14,498 nucleotides of DNA from JAKLFA01 sp964450385 (GTDB taxonomy: Bacteria; Omnitrophota; Gorgyraeia; Zapsychrales; JANLHA01): NCBI GenBank assembly GCA_964450385.1, contig CAYVEC010000032.1, positions 1-14,498 on the forward strand, read 5' to 3'. Both the position numbers and the translations under genes were made by a program. The notes beneath the pieces are model-generated. The model was not told the origin of the DNA. It worked only from the letters and a program-made list of their open reading frames with translations, and did not search any database. Shown here in pieces: positions 13,159 through 14,498 of the stretch (its first letter is position 1; each line of letters starts with the position of its first letter).

Positions 13159-13956
13159 TTACTTATATTTTTCATTAACCATTATATTATCATGCGGGAC
13201 CGTGTCAATATTAATCCCCGTTGATTTGTACCCGGCCCATATTTTTTGTCCCCCGCATCCCTCCCGGACAAAGTCCAAAAAGGCCTGCCCGTCCTCACGA
13301 TGCAGACGGGTAATGACGGGCCCATCAGCAAAGGTCTGATAAAAGGCCGCGCGCAACCCGCTCGATGACGCAGAAATGTTGGCAACAAAATCGCGATGCC
13401 CGCGGCCCGCCCGATATTCCGGCATGCTCCGCGGGAGCCGCAGGTAGCGCTCGATCAGGGCGAGATCGAACTGATACAGGATCGTCCCGTGGTGAAGAAT
13501 AAAGCGCCGCCCCCGGTATTGGGCATTACCTGAAATCTTTCGCAGCCCGCCGGGAAGGGCAAGGTCCGACACCGGCAGGACACGGGCCTGGCAGCCGACC
13601 GCCGCGAGGACTCGAACGACCCAGCTAAGAATTTCCTGATAGGACCTCCGGAGATCGTTGATCCCCGGCCGATCGGCCTTTGACACGACAAAAGAAAAGT
13701 TCAGGCACCCAGGCCCCTGCAGGACCGTCCCGCCCCCTGAGGCCCGACGGACGACCGGAACACCATCGCGCCGGGCACGATCATTGTCAACGTCCTCCCC
13801 CTCTGACCCCACACGGCCCAAGACCACGCAGGTCCGAGGGGATTCCCACAGGCGCAGAACCTCGCCGCCGCCGCACCACTCGGCGTGCCAAAATAAAAAA
13901 TGATCATACAGGATATTCACGGCAGGATCTAAAAAGGAGATGTCGAGGGTCTTCAT
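13159..13956 (-). CDS. lplA: Lipoate-protein ligase A family protein
   Basis: 265 residues of the biotin/lipoate protein ligase fold. R-R-A-S-G-G-G-T-V-L-Q-G-P-G (70-83) then C-L-N-F-S-F form the lipoate/ATP pocket. R-K-I-S-G-N-A-Q at 139-146 carries the conserved catalytic Lys140, and H-H-G-T-I-L-Y at 155-161 is also typical. The enzyme would attach lipoate, or transfer octanoate, to lipoyl domains such as GcvH. It starts 20 bases after the glycine decarboxylase gene, which needs a lipoylated H protein, so the pairing makes sense. No clear ribosome-binding site precedes the ATG. The last 20 codons are AT-rich and contain a promoter for the next gene. It could also be an octanoyltransferase (LipM/LipL type). 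Confidence 0.88.
   Translation of the reverse strand: MKTLDISFLDPAVNILYDHFLFWHAEWCGGGEVLRLWESPRTCVVLGRVGSEGEDVDNDRARRDGVPVVRRASGGGTVLQGPGCLNFSFVVSKADRPGINDLRRSYQEILSWVVRVLAAVGCQARVLPVSDLALPGGLRKISGNAQYRGRRFILHHGTILYQFDLALIERYLRLPRSMPEYRAGRGHRDFVANISASSSGLRAAFYQTFADGPVITRLHREDGQAFLDFVREGCGGQKIWAGYKSTGINIDTVPHDNIMVNEKYK
13181..13208 (-). promoter_or_regulatory. Near-consensus sigma-70 promoter for the EF-hand gene
   Basis: TTGACA (13208-13203) and TATAAT (13186-13181) are both perfect hexamers, separated by 16 bases on the minus strand. They lie inside the last codons of the lipoate ligase gene. The expected transcription start is near 13174, giving a leader of about 60 bases with a strong Shine-Dalgarno before the EF-hand ATG. 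Confidence 0.75.
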
Positions 13957-13976
13957 ACCAAGACGCCGAGCAGGCG

Positions 13977-14498
13977 CTAGCGCTGGTTAAAATAATTGAC
14001 GTTCAGTTCACGCGCGGCCTTAACTTCGTCGGGCCGCGAGATCGGCATTGTCTGGGGTAAGGCGTGGAAGGCCTCGGGGTCCCGCTCGATCAGGGCCGCG
14101 GCCTCGCGCATCGTTCGAATAAACGCGTCCATGGTCTCTTTGGACTCGGTCTCGGTCGGCTCGATCATCATGGCCTCTTTCACAATGAGCGGGAAATAGA
14201 CCGTCATCGGATGAATCCCCTGGTCGATCAGGAATTTGGCGATATCGATCGCATGAACCCCCTGTTGGGCCTGCCGAGTTGCCGAGAAAACGCACTCATG
14301 CATACAGGTCGCGTCATAGGCGACGTCATAGTCCCCTTGAAGCGCCACGCGAAGATAATTGGCGTTGAGGACCGCATGATCACTGACCTGTTTGAGCCCG
14401 CGGCGGCCGAGCATCATCATGTACGCGTAAGCCTTAACAAGCACCCCAAAATTCCCATAGAACGGCGCGATATACCCGATCGAGCGCGGCGCGTCATA
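13977..14498 (-). CDS. gcvPB: Glycine dehydrogenase (decarboxylating) subunit 2, 5' end off window
   Basis: 173 residues of the C-terminal part are visible; the full subunit is usually about 480, so roughly two thirds lie beyond the right edge. The frame is open to the last base. Family landmarks are S-I-G-Y-I-A-P-F-Y-G-N-F-G-V-L-V-K-A-Y at the start, A-V-L-N-A-N-Y-L, C-M-H-E-C-V-F-S, H-P-M-T-V-Y-F-P-L-I-V, I-E-P-T-E-T-E-S-K-E-T and D-E-V-K-A-A-R near the end. It is the PLP-dependent P protein beta part of the glycine cleavage system, which decarboxylates glycine and passes the aminomethyl group to lipoyl-GcvH. The split two-subunit form is typical of many anaerobes, Gram-positives and PVC-type lineages. 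Confidence 0.96.
   Translation of the reverse strand, partial: YDAPRSIGYIAPFYGNFGVLVKAYAYMMMLGRRGLKQVSDHAVLNANYLRVALQGDYDVAYDATCMHECVFSATRQAQQGVHAIDIAKFLIDQGIHPMTVYFPLIVKEAMMIEPTETESKETMDAFIRTMREAAALIERDPEAFHALPQTMPISRPDEVKAARELNVNYFNQR

Overview
All fourteen protein genes lie on the minus strand and are read from the right edge toward the left edge. The window looks like a chromosomal segment of a Gram-negative (diderm) bacterium: it encodes an outer-membrane secretin, several Sec-type signal peptides ending in A-x-A/Q, and a glycine decarboxylase with a lipoate ligase. The mix of a membrane-anchored AtpH-like fragment, a minimal MSHA/type II-like secretin locus and a giant repeat protein would suit an uncultured lineage such as Omnitrophota or another PVC-type phylum. 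That placement is inference only; no rRNA or marker gene is present.

In reading order: (1) 14498-13159, the 3' end of gcvPB followed by a lipoate-protein ligase A family gene. (2) 13113-11369, a secreted EF-hand protein and a secreted PDZ/S41 protease-like protein. The EF-hand gene has its own near-consensus promoter inside the end of the ligase gene. (3) 11321-8141, a membrane-anchored fragment resembling the C-terminal part of ATP synthase delta, then a polyprenyl-phosphate type glycosyltransferase, a DUF2304 membrane protein, a SAM methyltransferase and a second membrane-attached glycosyltransferase, closed by a Rho-independent terminator at 8095-8135. (4) 8008-7889, a 252-base gap without genes that carries a candidate promoter overlapped by a perfect inverted repeat, plus a G9 tract in the probable leader. 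(5) 7888-1, a surface-export operon: ExeA/MshM-like AAA ATPase, GspC/PilP-like inner-membrane protein, GspD/MshL-like secretin, coiled-coil/TPR protein, and finally a giant repeat protein that runs off the left edge.

The last region is the most unusual. The first four genes match the MshM-MshK-MshL-MshN set of MSHA-type systems, but no pilin, assembly ATPase or platform protein follows in the window. Instead there is a gene of more than 1,114 codons with an extended signal peptide, an Ig-like domain, two related beta-sandwich domains, and an array of 48 visible tandem 13-residue repeats (consensus G-[IV]-N-W-x-D-I-x-x-[ML]-S-D-A). A simple reading is a surface fibre or adhesin expressed with, and perhaps exported by, a stripped-down secretin system. 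The link is by gene order only. Three of the five starts in this operon share an identical 10-base sequence across the start codon, and a perfect 8-bp hairpin separates the machinery genes from the giant gene, so translational control is plausible.
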